Positions 25,801 to 33,541 of a stretch of DNA of 40,189 nucleotides are shown piece after piece (the stretch's first letter is position 1; the number at the start of each line of letters is the position of its first letter). This DNA comes from an uncultured Pseudomonadota bacterium (GTDB taxonomy: Bacteria > Pseudomonadota > Gammaproteobacteria > Burkholderiales > Burkholderiaceae). The notes beneath the pieces are model-generated. The model was given only the letters and a program-made list of their open reading frames with translations, was not told the origin of the DNA and made no database searches. Location of the stretch: assembly GCA_946480245.1 (NCBI GenBank), contig CAMLIZ010000027.1:1-40189 (forward strand). Reading direction: 5' to 3'. Both the position numbers and the translations under genes were made by a program.

Positions 25801-26797
25801 CGTCGAAGCCCGAGTTGGCGTGGCGCGTATACGTGTAGTTCGAGCCGTCCGGATTCGTACCGGTGGTCGTGATCAGGGTGTCCACCCCGAAAAGCTCACG
25901 CCCGGAATCGATGCTGCCGTTGCCGTCGCGGTCCATCACCAGCCAGGCATCGTTGGGCGCCAACCAGCCGGTGCCGGTCTTGATGCCGTCGCCGTCGTGG
26001 TCGAACAGGATCGGGTTGGTGCCGGTGATGCCCACCGTCTGCAGGCCGTTTCCGTCGAGGTCGATTGCCAGAGGGTCGCGGCGGGGTGGGGTGACGGCAG
26101 TGCGCCAAGCGTCGTTCACCATGCTGTCGACCGCGTCCCGGAAGGGAGCCCACATCTTCCCGCCGATGACACTACCTACCGCTGCTGCGGCGGCAACGGC
26201 AACCGTTGCCACAACAAGTGGCGCTCCCAACGCGACTGCCACTGAGCCCACCAAAATACCCGCGGCGGCTGAAAAGACGACGCCCATGCAAGCCTCGCCG
26301 AATGCGTCGCTTCTTCCCGTAGTACCCCATTCAAGTGCCCCAGCCGCCATTGCGGCAGCATCGAACGCTGGTCCAACGGCTTTGCCGAATCCATCGCCGA
26401 ATGCACTCTCTGCCGCAGCAGCTCCAGTTCTTGCATCCGCGGCGATAAGATTCAATTCCGCACGAGCTTCATCAAGTGTTCCGCCCAGCTTTGCGGCCTG
26501 ATCGGAAAACTTTGTCGCCCACTTGTCAATTATCGAACCGATGCCAGTATTTCCCGCATCCTTGGCAGCTTGCGCCCATATCGCGGCCTTGTCGGCTGCA
26601 GCCCGATAAGCCGGCGCCAACTCCGCAGCCAATCGATCCACCTTCTCCTGCGCGGACAAGACTCTGCTGGCGGACTCATGCGCAACCCATTCAGAATACC
26701 GAGTGGCTGCTTCTGACCAGCCACTTGCCACTGAAGAAGCGGCGTCCTTGAATGCTTGCCCATATTGGCTGATGGTTGCGATGGAACCGTCACTCAT
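22802..26797 (-). CDS. FrpC-like RTX protein with predicted self-processing module, type I secretion substrate
   Basis: A 1331-residue calcium-binding exoprotein. Residues 1-130 are Ala-rich and helical, without a signal peptide. A hydrophobic helical hairpin lies near 165-212. At Asp241-Pro242 begins DPLAIDLDGNGL, followed by FDHDGDGIKTGTGW and MDRDGNGSIDSGRELFG; this is the calcium-loop module that in FrpC of Neisseria cleaves the Asp-Pro bond and can link the new Asp to a lysine. Residues 340-365 carry further Asp-rich loops. A poly-Gly linker is at 602-613. Three blocks of GGxGxDxLx nonapeptides (about 768-840, 953-1025, 1140-1207) alternate with RTX-associated domains. The C-terminus carries the uncleaved export signal. 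Four cysteines (170, 567, 1166, 1217) are unusual for an RTX protein. The ATG is preceded by GGGGAG inside the upstream gene. Target and activity are unknown. Confidence 0.9.
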   Translation of the reverse strand: MSDGSIATISQYGQAFKDAASSVASGWSEAATRYSEWVAHESASRVLSAQEKVDRLAAELAPAYRAAADKAAIWAQAAKDAGNTGIGSIIDKWATKFSDQAAKLGGTLDEARAELNLIAADARTGAAAAESAFGDGFGKAVGPAFDAAAMAAGALEWGTTGRSDAFGEACMGVVFSAAAGILVGSVAVALGAPLVVATVAVAAAAAVGSVIGGKMWAPFRDAVDSMVNDAWRTAVTPPRRDPLAIDLDGNGLQTVGITGTNPILFDHDGDGIKTGTGWLAPNDAWLVMDRDGNGSIDSGRELFGVDTLITTTGTNPDGSNYTYTRHANSGFDAVAALDDNHDGVFNASDAAWSQVQLWQDLNQDGVSQANELFTLADKGIAGISLNATSSTVNLGNGNTLTGTTTVQRVDGSTTQADTVDLSAGNLNLASNPFYRQFTDAVPLTDAARALPGMQGSGWVRDLQEAMSLGSGTSDALLQKLDQFAGDTTRDAQWADADAVLSAWAATTGKLTQTTFSRPLRGTVVSETSSTVVWHYTIADPGELDGVSTYPVALFKLPNTSQYYTSTCDLTAQGMDVMQRMALLEVFNGSRFLNTTLNVSLNTGGSGGSGGGGGASSGPYTMFVVNLSQQQVDAIDQGYGALKESVYESLTMQTRLRPYLDSIGVTFDDTGLHFDTTALAAKLDQYRASDEKNAFTDLLELNLYAQSTLRSVGFDGAGTLKGWMDSLAADSPVHATLSGLGVLDATAATGTAAANIYFGNDAANGFRAGAGNDIALGGAGNDTLQGEDGDDTLDGGAGADFLSGGNGDDLLLGGDGNDSVYGDAGNDRIDGGTGNDYLSGGAGSDTYAFERGWGQDTVYNYDTGTGKTDAIAFGAGIASSDVQLTRNNNDLVLTLAGSTDKVTVSSYFTSDGAGGLQVEQVRFADGTSWDVATVKSKVMQGTSGADNLYGYATDDAVDGGDGNDVITAAAGNDTVLGGLGNDTLYGNDGNDVLDGGAGIDTLYGGNGDDRLIGGAGNDYLSGGAGSDTYIFSRGWGQDTIYNYDGGTGKTDAIEFGADIAAADIKVGRSGSDLILSLNGSTDLIQVQNYLLSDGASAYKLDQIRFADGTSWDVGAVKTMLLQGTAAADYLQGYASADAITGADGNDTLYGNDGNDVLDGGAGIDYLCGGNGNDTLYGGDGADTLYGDAGDDRLEGGLGNDYLYGGTGNDTYVLRRGACADTVSDYDSTAGNTDVVELGADVNLDQVWFRRAGNDLEVSIIGTGDAMTVSNWYSGASYHLEQFKSGDGKLLLDTQVQNLVDAMAGFAPPAAGQTTLPDDYKTQLNPVLAANWH
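23309..23372 (-). repeat. 64-bp perfect direct repeat, copy 1 (inside the RTX gene)
   Basis: These 64 bases are identical to 23801-23864. They encode a nonapeptide run with DGNDVLDGGAGID. The copies are 492 bp apart (164 codons), so recombination between them would remove one RTX unit while keeping the frame. Confidence 0.9.
23801..23864 (-). repeat. 64-bp perfect direct repeat, copy 2 (inside the RTX gene)
   Basis: Second copy of the 64-bp exact repeat at 23309-23372. It marks duplication of a whole unit (RTX block plus associated domain) within the gene. Confidence 0.9.
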
Positions 26798-26800
26798 GAC

Positions 26801-27373
26801 TTATCTCCCCTTGATATAAGAAAATGGAAGTGCGGCGAATGCGAGAAGTGCCACCACACACAGGACAATCGCTAGTAGCAGCGTGCTCCCTACTATGAGC
26901 AAGCCTAATGGCGAGTGGAGCATCCAATAGAACAACTGAGCCCCAAACGTGCGTGAACCTTCCGTGATATCGAAGGGCGCAGCATAGGCGAGGAAGAGCA
27001 TCGATACCGCCGCCGGAACAAAGAGGGCATATATGATAAACAGCGTCTCCCCAACTGAGCGTCCCGTGCGTCGCCGACCGAATTCGTATCGAACGCGAAC
27101 GTTTTCCCCCCAGCTCAAATAGAGAGCGAGAAATGGAATGGTGACTGCCGAAAGGCCAAAATATAAAAACGGCATTGGCGTCAACTTCAAGGATTCAATT
27201 TTCAATAGCGCAACAGCGGGAAGGATGTCAGCAACGGCGGATGCGAGTGCCGCTGCCTCCGAAGGAAATGCCCAACAGAACATATATACGAGAATTAGGA
27301 TGATCCAGCAACGAAGAAATCTCGCAACAAATCGCCTATTGGCTGACCGCACCCATACCTCGTTTTGATTCAT
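26801..27373 (-). CDS. Four-helix membrane protein coupled to the RTX gene
   Basis: A 190-residue integral membrane protein of no family I recognise. Hydrophobic helices lie near residues 18-36, 66-87, 109-131 and 155-182. The loop at 91-108 is strongly basic (VRVRYEFGRRRTGRS). Its TAA is 3 nt before the RTX ATG, and the RTX ribosome site GGGGAG overlaps its last codons, so the two are translationally coupled. Sampled lines are about 47-52% GC against roughly 70% around it, a sign of recent acquisition. By position it recalls FrpD, encoded just before frpC in Neisseria, but FrpD is a lipoprotein and this is polytopic. It could be an immunity protein, a membrane tether or an export accessory; none is shown. 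A GTG at 27412 would add 13 residues. Confidence 0.75.
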   Translation of the reverse strand: MNQNEVWVRSANRRFVARFLRCWIILILVYMFCWAFPSEAAALASAVADILPAVALLKIESLKLTPMPFLYFGLSAVTIPFLALYLSWGENVRVRYEFGRRRTGRSVGETLFIIYALFVPAAVSMLFLAYAAPFDITEGSRTFGAQLFYWMLHSPLGLLIVGSTLLLAIVLCVVALLAFAALPFSYIKGR

Positions 27374-27514
27374 AAGTAGCTTTGCAGAGACAATTGCAAT
27401 TTCAGAACACACTTTCCACCCCGGCCGCGCAGTTGCCTAAATACTATATATCACCCAGCCAGCGGGAGATTATTTCCTGATATTTGGTTTCATGTCGGAC
27501 AGCGGCCGCTATAT
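27374..27514 (-). promoter_or_regulatory. A+T-rich spacer with possible promoter for the membrane protein and RTX genes
   Basis: This 141-bp spacer separates hlyD from the membrane protein. On minus it holds a TATAGT -10-like hexamer (27443-27448) in a run of TATATA, with no convincing -35. It would leave a 70-nt leader to the ATG at 27373. If real, the substrate pair is transcribed independently of the exporter genes. Confidence 0.3.
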
Positions 27515-28924
27515 CTACCGCTCCCTCGCACTCTCGCCCACCCTTTTCTCCACCGGCGACAACAAGAACTCGATCACCCGCCGTTTCCCGGTCTTGATCT
27601 CCGCCGTCACCACCAGCCCCTGCGAAATGCCCACGCGCTTGCCGTCCACCTCGATATCGCGCCTCGCCAGGCTCACCGTGGCCGGGAAGCTGGAGGTGCC
27701 CTTCTTCTCGTCCACCACCGCATCTCGGGCCACCCAGGTGACCGTGGCGGGCACCGTGCCGTAGCGCGTGAAGTTGAAGGTCTCCAGCTTGATCTGCACC
27801 GGCTGGCCTTCGTGCACGAAGCCGATGTCCTGGTTGTCGATCTGCACCTCGGCGGTCACCTCGGCCTGCTCGGGCACGATCACCATCAGCGGCTGCGCCT
27901 CGGTGGCCACGCCGCCGGCCGTGTGGATGGCCAGTTGCTGCACGGTGCCGCTGACCGGCGCGGTGAGCTGCGTGAGGTGTTCGCGGTGCTGGCTCTTCAG
28001 CGTTTCTTCCTTCAGTTGCGCGGCTTTCAGCTGGGCCTGGGTGAGGCGGTCGTTCAAGCTGCGCTGCGTCTCGGCAAGGTACGCGGCCTTGCCCTGGCGC
28101 GCTTCGAGCAGCGCGGCCTGGGCCTCGTTGACGCGGGCGCGCTGGGTGGTGAGGTCGCGCTCCAGCTCGATGCGCTCGCGGGCCTTGTCCTGCTCGGCGT
28201 GGCCCGCCACGAAGCCTTGCGCGGTGAGGGCCTGGTAGTCGGCCTCGCGCTGGCGCGCCAGGGGCACGGTGGCCTCCAGCTTGGCGGCCATGGCGCCGGC
28301 GGTGGCCAGCTCGGCCTGGCGGTGCGCGGATTCGGCGTCCAGCTTGGCGAGCTTGGCGCTGATGTCGGCCCACTCGGCGCGCAGCAGTTGCGCGTCGAGC
28401 GGGCGCAGCCCCGGCGTGGCCGGCATGCGCCCGGTGGCCAGCGCCTGCAGCAGCGCCTTGCTGCGCAGGGCCTCGCCTTCGGCGGCGTCGCGCTGCTCCT
28501 GCTGGCTGCGCAGGTCGGCGCTGGCGATGGTGGCGTCCAGCTCCACCAGCACCTGGCCGGCCGAAACACGGTCACCGTCCTTCACGCGAATGGCCTTGAC
28601 CACGCTCTTCTCCAGCGGCTGGATCAGCTTGGTGTTGTCGCTCACCACGATGCGCCCGGGCGCCACGGCCACGATGTCCACCTGGCCCACGATGCTCCAA
28701 GTGAGCGCGACGACGAACAGGGCCATGATCACCCACATCGCGCGGCGCGGCGCCGGGTGCACGGGCGTGGCCTGCAGGCTCAAGGCGGCGGGCAGGAACG
28801 CGGCCTCGTCGGCCAGCAGCCGGGGGCCGGCGAGCTCATGGCGCACCTGCCACGCAGCCTGGAACACGGCCTTGTACCGCGCGAGCAGTTCGATGACGGG
28901 GTGGCGCTGCGCGTGCGTATTCAC
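27515..28924 (-). CDS. Type I secretion periplasmic adaptor (HlyD family)
   Basis: A 469-residue membrane-fusion protein linking the ABC exporter to an outer-membrane channel. A cytoplasmic N-terminus of about 60 residues precedes one transmembrane helix (about 62-80). The split lipoyl motif appears as VAPGRIVVSDNTKLIQPLEKSVV (first half, about 87-109) and later LTAPVSGTVQQLAIHTAGGVA (second half). A long Ala/Glu/Arg-rich coiled-coil hairpin lies between them. The beta-barrel and C-terminal region ends with GISQGLVVTAEIKTGKRRVI, as in HlyD. The GTG start at 28924 overlaps the exporter stop (GTGA), so synthesis is coupled. No TolC-type partner is encoded in this window. Confidence 0.93.
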   Translation of the reverse strand: MNTHAQRHPVIELLARYKAVFQAAWQVRHELAGPRLLADEAAFLPAALSLQATPVHPAPRRAMWVIMALFVVALTWSIVGQVDIVAVAPGRIVVSDNTKLIQPLEKSVVKAIRVKDGDRVSAGQVLVELDATIASADLRSQQEQRDAAEGEALRSKALLQALATGRMPATPGLRPLDAQLLRAEWADISAKLAKLDAESAHRQAELATAGAMAAKLEATVPLARQREADYQALTAQGFVAGHAEQDKARERIELERDLTTQRARVNEAQAALLEARQGKAAYLAETQRSLNDRLTQAQLKAAQLKEETLKSQHREHLTQLTAPVSGTVQQLAIHTAGGVATEAQPLMVIVPEQAEVTAEVQIDNQDIGFVHEGQPVQIKLETFNFTRYGTVPATVTWVARDAVVDEKKGTSSFPATVSLARRDIEVDGKRVGISQGLVVTAEIKTGKRRVIEFLLSPVEKRVGESARER

Positions 28925-30921
28925 GAGGCCACTCCTGCCTCTGCCGGAGCGCCGCCCTGCATGCGCCACAGGTGCGCGTAGAGGCCGTTGTGCTGGATCA
29001 GTTGCTCATGCGGGCCGGCCTCCACGATGCGGCCCTTGTCCATTGCGATGATGCGGTGCGCGTGCCGCACGGCGCTGAGCCGGTGTGCGATCACGATCAC
29101 CGTGCGGCCCTGGCAGATGGCGTGCATGTTCTTCTGCAGCACGGCCTCGCTTTCATAGTCGAGTGCGCTGGTAGCCTCGTCGAAGATCAGGATGCGCGGG
29201 TGGGTGAACAGGGCGCGCGCGATCGCGATGCGCTGGCGCTGCCCGCCCGACAGGCCGGTGCCCTGCTCGCCCACCACCGTGTCATAGCCCTCGGGCAACT
29301 CGCTGATGAACTCGTGCGCACCCGCCAGTTGTGCGGCGCGCATCACCGATTCCAGCGGGGCAGCAGGGTCGGCAATGGCGATGTTCTCGCGCACGCTGCG
29401 GTTGAACAAGAAGTTCTCCTGCAGCACCACGCCGATCTGGCGCCGCAGCTGGGCGGCGTCGACCAGGCCGATGTCGATGCCGTCGATCAGCACGCGGCCC
29501 TGCTCGGGGCTGTACAGGCGCTGCACGAGCTTGGTGAGCGTGCTCTTGCCGGAGCCGCTGCGCCCCACGATGCCGACCACTTCACCTGCACGGATCTGAA
29601 GGCTCAGCTCCTGCAGCACAGGCGGGGCCTCGGGGCGGTAGCGGAAACTGAGCTTGTCGAACGTGATCGCGCCCTTCAGCGGCGGCAGCTGCGCGGCGGC
29701 ACTGGGTGGCACTTCGGTGCGCGTGTTGAGGATGTCGCCCAGGCGGCGCATCGACAGGCCGGTCTGCTGGAACTCGGTCCACATTTGCGCGATGCGCATG
29801 ATGGGCTGGGCCACGCGGCCGGCAAACATGTTGAACGCGACGAACATGCCGACGGTGAATACGGCGCCACCGGCGCTGCTGTCCATCACGAGGTGGGCGC
29901 CGTACCAGAGCGTGGCTGCGTTCACCAGCTTGCCGATCAGGTTGACGCCTTCGTTGGCCGCATTGGCCAGCGTTTGCGTGCGGAAGCCCGCGCTCACGTA
30001 AGCGGCCAGTTGCTCATCCCAGCGGCGCGCGAAGGCGGGTTCCAGCGCGCCGGCCTTCACGGTCTGCACGCCGGTGATGGATTCCACCAGGTGGGCCTGG
30101 TTCTCGGCGCTGCGGGCGAACTTTTCGTTCAGGCGCCCGCGCAGCACGGGCACCACCAGCGCGCTCAAAGTGGCATACAGCGGCAGGCTGGCCAGCACGA
30201 TCAGGGTGAGCGGCACGCTGTAGGTGAGCATCACGGCGATGAACAGCACCGAGAACAGCACGTCGAGCACGAGCGTGAGGGCTTGCCCCGTGAGGAAGCT
30301 GCGGATGTTCTCCAGCTCGCGCACACGGGCGATGGAGTCGCCCACGCGGCGCGCCTGAAAGTAAGCCATCGGCAGCGCGAGCAGATGGCGGTACAGGCGG
30401 CTGCCGAGCTCCACGTCGATGCGGCTGGTGGTGTGGCTGAATACGTACGAGCGCAGCATCGTGAGGGTGCTCTCGAAGAGCACGATCGCCACCAGGCCTG
30501 CCACCAGCACATCGAGCGTGCTCAAACCGCGGTGCACCAGCACCTTGTCCATCACCACCTGGAAGAACAGCGGCGAGACGAGCGCGAAGAGTTGCAGGAA
30601 CAGCGACACGAGCAGCACTTCGCCGAAGAGCTTGCGATGCCGCACGACGCTGGGGATGAACCAGCTGAAGTCGAACTTGGCGAGTTCGCCAGCCAGGCTG
30701 GCGCGGCTGGTCATCAGGATCAGGCGGCCGCTCCATTGGGCGGCAAAGGCGTCCAGCGGCTCGATCATCGGGCGGCTGTCGCCGTCGGCGAAGGATTGCA
30801 GCAGCACGCGCCGGCCGTCGCATTGGGCCAGCACCACGACCGAGCCATCGTTGAGCAGCGCGAGCGCAGGCAGCGGCGTCAGTGGCAGGCGCCCGGCGTT
30901 TGCCTTCCGCCCACCCCCCAA
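28921..30921 (-). CDS. Type I secretion ABC exporter (HlyB family) with shortened N-terminus
   Basis: An inner-membrane exporter powering secretion of the RTX protein. From a TTG at 30921 it has 666 residues, against about 700-730 for HlyB-type proteins. Only the second half of the C39-like substrate-docking domain is present ([17 protein letters not shown] to [13 protein letters not shown], about 18-73). The membrane domain follows (about 95-390), then the ATPase with Walker [10 protein letters not shown] (453-461), signature LSGGQRQ (557-563), Walker B ILIFDE (577-582) and switch region [17 protein letters not shown]. No ATG lies near the expected start; the first is at 30768, past most of the docking domain. 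The start is therefore uncertain (TTG, a rare codon, or read-through). Upstream DNA is filled by the receiver gene. Its 3' end overlaps hlyD. Confidence 0.85.
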   Translation of the reverse strand: MGGGRKANAGRLPLTPLPALALLNDGSVVVLAQCDGRRVLLQSFADGDSRPMIEPLDAFAAQWSGRLILMTSRASLAGELAKFDFSWFIPSVVRHRKLFGEVLLVSLFLQLFALVSPLFFQVVMDKVLVHRGLSTLDVLVAGLVAIVLFESTLTMLRSYVFSHTTSRIDVELGSRLYRHLLALPMAYFQARRVGDSIARVRELENIRSFLTGQALTLVLDVLFSVLFIAVMLTYSVPLTLIVLASLPLYATLSALVVPVLRGRLNEKFARSAENQAHLVESITGVQTVKAGALEPAFARRWDEQLAAYVSAGFRTQTLANAANEGVNLIGKLVNAATLWYGAHLVMDSSAGGAVFTVGMFVAFNMFAGRVAQPIMRIAQMWTEFQQTGLSMRRLGDILNTRTEVPPSAAAQLPPLKGAITFDKLSFRYRPEAPPVLQELSLQIRAGEVVGIVGRSGSGKSTLTKLVQRLYSPEQGRVLIDGIDIGLVDAAQLRRQIGVVLQENFLFNRSVRENIAIADPAAPLESVMRAAQLAGAHEFISELPEGYDTVVGEQGTGLSGGQRQRIAIARALFTHPRILIFDEATSALDYESEAVLQKNMHAICQGRTVIVIAHRLSAVRHAHRIIAMDKGRIVEAGPHEQLIQHNGLYAHLWRMQGGAPAEAGVAS

Positions 30922-30941
30922 GAGTAGGGATGGGGAGCGCG

Positions 30942-32222
30942 TCAGTGCGCCGCGGCGTCGCCCGCGGCGCGCAGCCGCGCCAGCCAGGCGCGCGGATCGG
31001 CGGTCTTGTCCAGGCAGTCGTCGAAACCGGCCGCCTTGGCGTGGCGGATCCAGGCGTCGTTGAGCGTCATGCCGCTCATCATCAGCAAGGTCATGCTCCG
31101 CGGCGGATACGCCGCGCGCAGTCGGCGTGCCGTCTCCAGGCCCGACAGGCGCGGCATGTGGATGTCCAGCAGCACCACCTGGGGGTGCCACTGCTCGGCC
31201 AGCTCCACCGCCTGCAAACCGTCGGCGGCGGTACGCACCTCGTAGCCTTCGCTTTGCAGCAGCTCGACGAACGATTCGCGCACCAGATCGTTGTCGTCGG
31301 CCACCAGCACGCGGCGCGCGGCACGCGGCGTGTCCTCGTCCAGTGGCGCTGGCGCGGTGGGCAGGGGCAGTTGCATCGCTGTGCTTTCGTTGTCGGGGGA
31401 GGCAGGGCCGGCCGCATCGCCCTGGCGCGCAATGTCGGCCAGCTCTTCGACCAGGTTGCCGAGCTGATGCACCTGGCGCGTCATGATCGCACGCGCACGC
31501 TCGGCCATCGCGCCGTCGGTGCCCGCGCGCTGCAGCAGTTCCAGGCCATTGCGCAACGGCGCCAGCGGGTTGCGTAACTCGTGCACCAGCGTGCGCAGGA
31601 AGTCGCGCCGATGGCGCTCCTCGCGCTCGAGGCGCCGTTCGCCGCGCCCGCGTTCGAGCACCAGCGCAGCGGTGTGCAGCAATTCGTGCGCGGCGCGCAC
31701 GTCGTCCGGCGGCGGCGTGCGCGCCTGGCGCCAGTACAGCGCCAGTACGCCCAGCGGCTGCCGGTCGGCACCCACGATGGGTGCCGCCCAGGCCGAGCGC
31801 AAGCCGTGCGCCAGCGCAAGCGTGCGGTAAGCCGGCCAGGTGTCGCGCAAGGCTTCGACATCGGCCACTTCCACCGGCTCCAGCGACTGCAATGCCTGTG
31901 TGCATGGGCCGGCGGCCTCGCCGAGCGGCAGCCCGTCCAGCGCGCGTTGAAATCCGGGCGGCAGCGAGCCGCCCGCGCCATGGCGCAGATGGGTGCCGCT
32001 TTCGTCCAGCCTGAGGATCGCAGCACACGTTCCCGCTTCGGAATGGACCTCCAGCGTGCGCACCAGCACGCCCAGTGTGGTGGCGGAGGGGGCGTCGGCC
32101 AGCGCGAGCTCGAGCGCCTCCTTCTGGCCGGCCACCACCCCGTCGGCCCGGCGACGCAGCGGGCGCGCCGCGCCATCGCGCGCGGCGCTGCGTTGCTCCT
32201 CGGCTGTGCGTCGATCGTTCAA
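30942..32222 (-). CDS. GAF-HisKA-receiver protein lacking the kinase ATPase domain
   Basis: A 426-residue signalling protein (TTG start at 32222; a GTG at 32330 would extend it by 36 residues). A GAF domain lies at about 35-190. A dimerisation/phospho-acceptor helix pair follows (about 205-268), with His214 in [16 protein letters not shown] and the second helix [17 protein letters not shown]. The HATPase domain expected next is missing: only about 35 linker residues separate it from a receiver domain (303-420) with Asp309-Asp310, phospho-acceptor Asp353 in [11 protein letters not shown] and Lys406. The protein cannot phosphorylate itself by the usual route, so it may act as a phosphotransfer or scaffold protein, or be a degenerate hybrid kinase. 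It lies 20 nt upstream of the exporter gene, in the same direction. Confidence 0.82.
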   Translation of the reverse strand: MNDRRTAEEQRSAARDGAARPLRRRADGVVAGQKEALELALADAPSATTLGVLVRTLEVHSEAGTCAAILRLDESGTHLRHGAGGSLPPGFQRALDGLPLGEAAGPCTQALQSLEPVEVADVEALRDTWPAYRTLALAHGLRSAWAAPIVGADRQPLGVLALYWRQARTPPPDDVRAAHELLHTAALVLERGRGERRLEREERHRRDFLRTLVHELRNPLAPLRNGLELLQRAGTDGAMAERARAIMTRQVHQLGNLVEELADIARQGDAAGPASPDNESTAMQLPLPTAPAPLDEDTPRAARRVLVADDNDLVRESFVELLQSEGYEVRTAADGLQAVELAEQWHPQVVLLDIHMPRLSGLETARRLRAAYPPRSMTLLMMSGMTLNDAWIRHAKAAGFDDCLDKTADPRAWLARLRAAGDAAAH

Positions 32223-32305
32223 CCCTGCTACCCCATGGCCTTCGGTGGCGACGAGCAATCGATGTGCCCAGGCAACGGTGCCCGTCGCCCTGCTACGCTC
32301 GCTCC

Positions 32306-33541
32306 ATGCCCCCACCGATGACGACCGCACGCGCCGCCCTCGCGCTGGCGCTGCTGCTGGGCCTGCAGCCCCTCACCACCGACCTCTACCTGCCCGCGCT
32401 GCCGATGCTCACGCGCAACCTGCACACGGCCGTGGCCCGCGCGCAGCTCACGATGTCCGCATTGATCCTGGCGTTCGGCCTGGCACAGCTGGTGTGGGGC
32501 CCGGTGGCCGACCGCTTCGGCCGTCGTCCGGTGCTGCTCGCCGGCCTGGGCCTGTACGGGCTGGCGGGCGCGGCCTGCGCCCTGGCGCCCGACATCGAGG
32601 TGCTGGTGCTCGGGCGCACGGTGCAGGGCGCCTGCCTGGCGGCCTCGGTGGTGTGCGCGCGGGCGATGGTGCGCGACCTGTACGAGCCGCAGCAAGGCGC
32701 GCGCGTGATGTCGCAGGCGATGTCGGGCCTGGGCCTGATCGCGATCAGCGCGCCGCTCGTCGGCGGCGTGCTGGCGGGGCTGTGGGGCTGGCGTGCCGCG
32801 CTCGGTGTGGTGGCCGGCATCGGTGGCGTGGCGCTCGCCTTCGTCGCGCTCGCCGTGCCCGAGACCGTGCGCGAGCGCAACCTGCACGCGCTGCGCGTGA
32901 AGCCGCTGCTGGCGCAGGCGCGCACCGTGCTGAGCCATCCCACCTTCATCGCCTGGACCGCCCTCACCTCCGCCACCTACGGCGGCCTGTTCACGATCCT
33001 GGCCGGCTCGTCGTTCGTGTACATCGGCGTGCTCGGCCTGTCCCCCGGCACGTACGGGTTGGCGATGGCCTGCGGCTCGCTGTCGTACCTGGCGGGCACG
33101 TTCATGTGCCGGCGCTGGCTGGCCCACCACGGGCTGGCCGGCGCGGTGCGACGCGGGGCGGTGCCCACGTTGGCCGGCGGGCTGTCGATGGCGCTGCTGG
33201 CGCTGGCCGGCGTGCAGTCGGCGTGGGCGCTGGTGCTGCCGCAGTGCCTGTTCGCGTTCGGCCACGGCATTCACCAGCCCTGCGGGCAGACCGGCGCCGT
33301 GGGCCCGTTCCCGCGCGCCGCCGGCGTGGCCTCGGCGCTCGCCGGCTTCGTGCTGGCGCTCACCGCCTTCTGCGTCGGGCAGTGGCTGGGGCAGGCGCTG
33401 GACGGCACGGTGCGCCCGCTCGCGCTCGGCGTCGGCGCCTGGTCGGTGGCCACGGCCACCATCGCGTGGACGCTGGTGCAGCGCCACGGCGAGCCGCGCG
33501 TCCCCGGCGCGCTGGCCAAGGCCGTGGGCAAGGCCCTGTGA
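32306..33541 (+). CDS. Bcr/CflA-family drug-efflux MFS transporter
   Basis: A 411-residue proton-driven multidrug transporter with about twelve helices. The first helix ends [16 protein letters not shown], a hallmark of the Bcr/CflA (DHA1) group. The loop 2-3 motif is [17 protein letters not shown], and motif C-like sequence [18 protein letters not shown] is in helix 5. Substrates cannot be predicted; the family exports drugs such as bicyclomycin and chloramphenicol. Its first possible ATG is 32306; a second Met is four codons later. It diverges from the GAF-HisKA-receiver gene, and its stop overlaps the miaA GTG. Confidence 0.9.
   Translation: MPPPMTTARAALALALLLGLQPLTTDLYLPALPMLTRNLHTAVARAQLTMSALILAFGLAQLVWGPVADRFGRRPVLLAGLGLYGLAGAACALAPDIEVLVLGRTVQGACLAASVVCARAMVRDLYEPQQGARVMSQAMSGLGLIAISAPLVGGVLAGLWGWRAALGVVAGIGGVALAFVALAVPETVRERNLHALRVKPLLAQARTVLSHPTFIAWTALTSATYGGLFTILAGSSFVYIGVLGLSPGTYGLAMACGSLSYLAGTFMCRRWLAHHGLAGAVRRGAVPTLAGGLSMALLALAGVQSAWALVLPQCLFAFGHGIHQPCGQTGAVGPFPRAAGVASALAGFVLALTAFCVGQWLGQALDGTVRPLALGVGAWSVATATIAWTLVQRHGEPRVPGALAKAVGKAL

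Noticed and set aside
27138..27368. Plus-strand 76-codon frame in the low-GC patch
   Set aside because: It is antisense to the four-helix membrane protein, whose hydrophobic pattern and coupling to the RTX gene are convincing.
27444..27530. Protein-like tail ending YQEIISRWLGDI after hlyD, in another frame
   Set aside because: No start codon or ribosome site; the frame upstream overlaps hlyD and is not coding. It could be a remnant but cannot be supported.
30900..30960. Possible fusion of the receiver protein to the exporter through a frameshift
   Set aside because: The receiver domain is complete and ends at a proper stop; a fusion would put a receiver in place of the docking domain, with no evidence of a slippery site.
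32223..32330. Longer start (GTG 32330) for the GAF-HisKA-receiver gene
   Set aside because: It would overlap the divergent MFS start and add a non-conserved Arg/Ser-rich stretch; TTG 32222 is preferred but not proven.
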